Below are positions 61,602-64,000 of a stretch of DNA of 64,000 bases, piece by piece. The notes beneath the pieces were generated by a model. It was given only the letters and a program-made list of their open reading frames with translations, had not been told where the DNA came from and ran no database searches. How positions within the stretch are numbered: position 1 is the first letter of the stretch; the number at the start of each line of letters is the position of its first letter. The DNA comes from Sphingobacterium sp. (lineage in GTDB: Bacteria; Bacteroidota; Bacteroidia; Sphingobacteriales; Sphingobacteriaceae): NCBI GenBank assembly GCA_031286695.1, contig JAITTY010000001.1, positions 186,001 to 250,000 on the forward strand, given 5' to 3'. The position numbers were made by a program, and so were the translations under genes.

Positions 61602-62597
61602 ATGAAACACTTAACCATCTTAGTACCAGATAGTCAAACAGGCCCAAACACCATATCTTGCATTGTTGGAACATATCATGTATTCACCGAGGCTAACCGC
61701 TATTACAATCAACTGGGCAGAGAACCCATTTTTAATATAGAATTGGCGGGAGCTTCCATGCAGAGTAACTTTGTCAATGGATTATTAACGGTGCTGTCCC
61801 AGAAAGATATCGCTGCAATTCAAAAAACCAACCTCATTATAATACCCGCTGTGATTCCTAATTTTGATGCAATAGAAGCTGGAAATATCATCCTGACTGA
61901 ATGGGTATTGGCCCAATATAACAAGGGAGCCAATGTTGCAAGCATGTGTACTGGCGCATATTTACTGGCGTCCACGGGTCTCCTAGACAACAAAAACTGC
62001 TCTATCCACTGGAAGTCCGCTGCAAATTTCAAGAAACTCTTTCCCAAGGTCAATTTGAAAACAGAACAAATTATCACTGATGAGCAAGGCATCTATACGA
62101 ATGGCGGGGGCTATTCCTTCCTCAACCTTCTCCTCTATCTTGTTGAAAAATTCTACGATAGACAGACGGCTATTTATTGCTCCAAAATCTTTCAAATTGA
62201 TATTGACAGGCAAACGCAATCTGATTTTATGATTTTTAATGGACAGAAGTCACATGGAGACGAAATGATCATGCGTGCACAGGACTATCTCGAAAAGAAT
62301 TTTACTGAGAAAATATCGATGGATAAGCTATCAGCACTATTTACGATAGGGCGCAGAAGTTTCGATCGCAGATTTATCAGGGCTACAGGCAACACACCAA
62401 TAGAATATCTTCAACGAATAAAAATAGAATCGGCAAAAAAGTCACTTGAGACCTCTAGAAAGACCGTAAACGAAGTGATGTATGGTGTTGGATACACAGA
62501 TATAAAGGCTTTCCGCGAAATATTTCGTCGCTTTACAGGACTCACTCCGCTAGCGTACAAAAGCAAATACAATAAGAGAAACACCGTTCAAGAATAG
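61602..62597 (+). CDS. GlxA family AraC-type regulator with a DJ-1/PfpI domain
   Basis: A 331-residue regulator starting at the ATG at 61602 (MKHLTILVPDSQTG); a TTG at 61575 lies in the promoter box and is rejected. The N-terminal DJ-1/PfpI-like domain has the nucleophile-elbow Cys116 in S-M-C-T-G-A-Y-L-L-A and the C-terminal part has two AraC helix-turn-helices: F-T-I-G-R-R-S-F-D-R-R-F and V-M-Y-G-V-G-Y-T-D-I-K-A-F-R. GlxA-type proteins sense stress or metabolites. It diverges from EthD/AHSA1-like genes, which are plausible targets (inference). Confidence 0.92.
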   Translation: MKHLTILVPDSQTGPNTISCIVGTYHVFTEANRYYNQLGREPIFNIELAGASMQSNFVNGLLTVLSQKDIAAIQKTNLIIIPAVIPNFDAIEAGNIILTEWVLAQYNKGANVASMCTGAYLLASTGLLDNKNCSIHWKSAANFKKLFPKVNLKTEQIITDEQGIYTNGGGYSFLNLLLYLVEKFYDRQTAIYCSKIFQIDIDRQTQSDFMIFNGQKSHGDEMIMRAQDYLEKNFTEKISMDKLSALFTIGRRSFDRRFIRATGNTPIEYLQRIKIESAKKSLETSRKTVNEVMYGVGYTDIKAFREIFRRFTGLTPLAYKSKYNKRNTVQE

Positions 62598-62655
62598 AAT
62601 TGTTATTCAAAAGTCCTTATATTTAACTTTATACGTAAACCCATTTAATAAATAA

Positions 62656-63456
62656 ATGACTTTTGAACCCATTCAGATTTCCGACTTACCCCAAATAGCA
62701 AAACTAACTCCAGAAGGCTGGGGTGATATTACTGTAAAGGTGAGACATTATATGAACAGTGCATTTTGTTTTCCAATAAAGCTCGTCGTCAACCGCAAGA
62801 TTGCAGCCATTGGAGCTACTATTGTGCATGATCATGTTGCGTGGCTTGGGCATATCATTGTCGATCCAGATGAACGGGGAAAAGGATATGGAAAAATAAT
62901 GACCAACGAGCTCATTCGTACCGCTCAACTCAACAACTGTACAAGTATTCAGCTTATAGCGACCGATATGGGAGCACCCGTTTACGCAAAAATTGGGTTT
63001 CAAGAAAGCTCCTCCTATCTTTTCTTTGAAGGCATAGCACTGACTCATCCTGAGGAACCAGACAACAATATACTTCCTTATCAATCCAACTTTAAACAGG
63101 CTCTTCTAGCGCTTGATCACGCAATAACGGCAGAATATAGACAATGTGAGATAGAGCCACACTTACAATCTGCCTATGTTTACGCGGATAATAACACGAT
63201 GAGCGCTTATTATCTTCCAACATTGGGAGAGGGATTTATTGCATCAAACGAACCACATGCTGGAATAGCCTTACTTAAATTACATTTAAAACAAAATTCA
63301 AAAGTCGTACTACCCAAAGAGAATACGATTGCAATTTCATTTTTAACGAGTCAAGGATATTGTGTAAAACGCGAAGCGAAACGCATGTATCTTGGTGATC
63401 ATATCGATGTCCAATTTCCATATATATTCAATAGAATCGGTGGAAATATCGGTTAA
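62656..63456 (+). CDS. GNAT family N-acetyltransferase (two-domain)
   Basis: A 266-residue protein. The N-terminal GNAT domain contains H-I-I-V-D-P-D-E-R-G-K-G-Y-G-K (acetyl-CoA loop R-G-x-G-x-G/A) and the motif B region I-G-F-Q-E-S-S-S-Y-L-F-F. The C-terminal ~120 residues resemble the second GNAT-like Acetyltransf_18 domain (A-Y-Y-L-P-T-L-G-E-G-F). The substrate cannot be assigned. It lies 58 bp after the GlxA gene and 51 bp before the sulfatase gene on the same strand. Confidence 0.88.
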   Translation: MTFEPIQISDLPQIAKLTPEGWGDITVKVRHYMNSAFCFPIKLVVNRKIAAIGATIVHDHVAWLGHIIVDPDERGKGYGKIMTNELIRTAQLNNCTSIQLIATDMGAPVYAKIGFQESSSYLFFEGIALTHPEEPDNNILPYQSNFKQALLALDHAITAEYRQCEIEPHLQSAYVYADNNTMSAYYLPTLGEGFIASNEPHAGIALLKLHLKQNSKVVLPKENTIAISFLTSQGYCVKREAKRMYLGDHIDVQFPYIFNRIGGNIG

Positions 63457-63507
63457 CTTCTAAAAAAAGATTCATTAGTAAACCATATATTCAATTTAAC
63501 CTTACCC

Positions 63508-64000
63508 ATGAAACTATATTATTTCCTCACCCTCACCTTAGTCACACTTGTACCCTGTATGCTGATGGCGCAAACAGGTAAAGTAAAAAAGCAGCCAAAT
63601 ATTGTTTATATCATGAGTGATGATCACGGCTATCAGGCTATCAGCGCCTATGGTTATGGGTTGAACGAAACTCCTCACATTGATCGATTGGCAAAGGAAG
63701 GCGCGATCTTCACCCGTGCCACGGTGACAAATTCGCTATGCGCCCCTAGCAGGGCTGTGCTGTTAACAGGGAAGCACAGCTATATCAATGGAAAAATTGA
63801 TAATGAGGCTAAATTCGATTGGAATCAGGATAACTTCGCGAAGATCCTCCAAAAAAATGGCTATCAAACCGCATTAATAGGTAAAATTCACATGGATGGT
63901 CTGCCTCAGGGTTTTGACCACTCAGCTGTTCTTATTGATCAGGGGGAATACTACAATCCAAACTTTATTATCGATGGCGTCAAACAGCAAATCCAAGGTT
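63508..64000 (+). CDS. Secreted sulfatase, 3' part beyond the window
   Basis: The first 164 residues of a secreted type I sulfatase. A signal peptide ends C-M-L-M-A-Q, followed by N-I-V-Y-I-M-S-D-D-H-G (Asp38/Asp39, Ca2+ ligands). T-N-S-L-C-A-P-S-R (Cys78, C-x-P-S-R) marks the formylglycine-forming site, so a maturation enzyme is needed in the cell. G-K-I-H-M-D-G is also family typical. It probably removes sulfate from host or plant polysaccharides. It is cut by the window edge, so length and neighbours are unknown. Confidence 0.95.
   Translation, partial: MKLYYFLTLTLVTLVPCMLMAQTGKVKKQPNIVYIMSDDHGYQAISAYGYGLNETPHIDRLAKEGAIFTRATVTNSLCAPSRAVLLTGKHSYINGKIDNEAKFDWNQDNFAKILQKNGYQTALIGKIHMDGLPQGFDHSAVLIDQGEYYNPNFIIDGVKQQIQG

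Noticed and set aside
1..64000. CRISPR array, insertion sequence or prophage
   Set aside because: No repeat-spacer arrays, transposase families or phage genes were recognised on either strand.

Overview
The window looks like chromosome from a Bacteroidota bacterium of the Sphingobacteriaceae, most likely Sphingobacterium or a close relative. Pointers are the AT-rich DNA, -7 promoter boxes of the form TAnnTTTG instead of sigma70 boxes, weak ribosome binding sites, a RagB/SusD remnant, a fimbrillin-type lipoprotein, LytTR/LytS two-component genes, FtsX-like permeases and families found mainly in this phylum (DUF3822, GH130 lipoprotein, M60 peptidase). The genus is inferred from protein style, not from a marker gene.

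Layout. 1-5.4 kb: a truncated acyltransferase, an SDR oxidoreductase and AraC regulator sharing an upstream motif, a ChaN/EreA-like secreted protein, tRNA-Leu and an aldo/keto reductase. 5.5-19.4 kb: housekeeping genes (coaD, rsmD, DUF3822, a RecD/Pif1-like helicase, an S9 dipeptidyl peptidase, ruvB, a dolichol-phosphate-mannose-synthase-like glycosyltransferase, an isolated pdxH-nuoC-nuoD operon, yqgE, htpG) and tRNA-His. 19.9-25.1 kb: a decaying polysaccharide/glycoprotein utilisation locus with an intact GH29 fucosidase and M60 peptidase around a damaged susD, a broken reading frame and two inverted promoter/operator modules. 25.6-29.5 kb: a fimbrillin-like lipoprotein, its typical ~60-residue companion, a truncated AraC gene and an intact AraC gene, with three pairs of direct repeats spaced 21 bp. 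29.6-37.8 kb: HxlR regulator/nitroreductase, a GH130 lipoprotein, a DeoR-rpiA-Gfo/Idh sugar cluster with strong operators, a CDF transporter and a TlpA-like thioredoxin. 38-42.4 kb: a retropepsin-like protease and a copper pair (CopZ-like protein and CopA).

43.0-51.5 kb is the most unusual part: an apparent RiPP (class I lanthipeptide-like) locus. A 47-codon acidic peptide gene with one Cys and a Ser/Thr-rich tail is followed by a strong hairpin, a receiver-only response regulator and a full-length LanB-type dehydratase. No LanC cyclase or dedicated peptide transporter is present. A LytTR regulator, LytS-type kinase and FtsX-type permease sit downstream on the opposite strand, and a second, frame-disrupted peptide-like sequence diverges from the first.

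51.6-64 kb holds accessory metabolism and stress genes: two DinB-family proteins, OsmC, a membrane-anchored patatin, two MFS transporters, pirin, a secreted alpha/beta hydrolase, a tandem AHSA1 protein, an EthD protein, a GlxA-type regulator, a GNAT acetyltransferase and the start of a secreted sulfatase cut by the window edge. No rRNA, CRISPR array or intact insertion sequence was seen.
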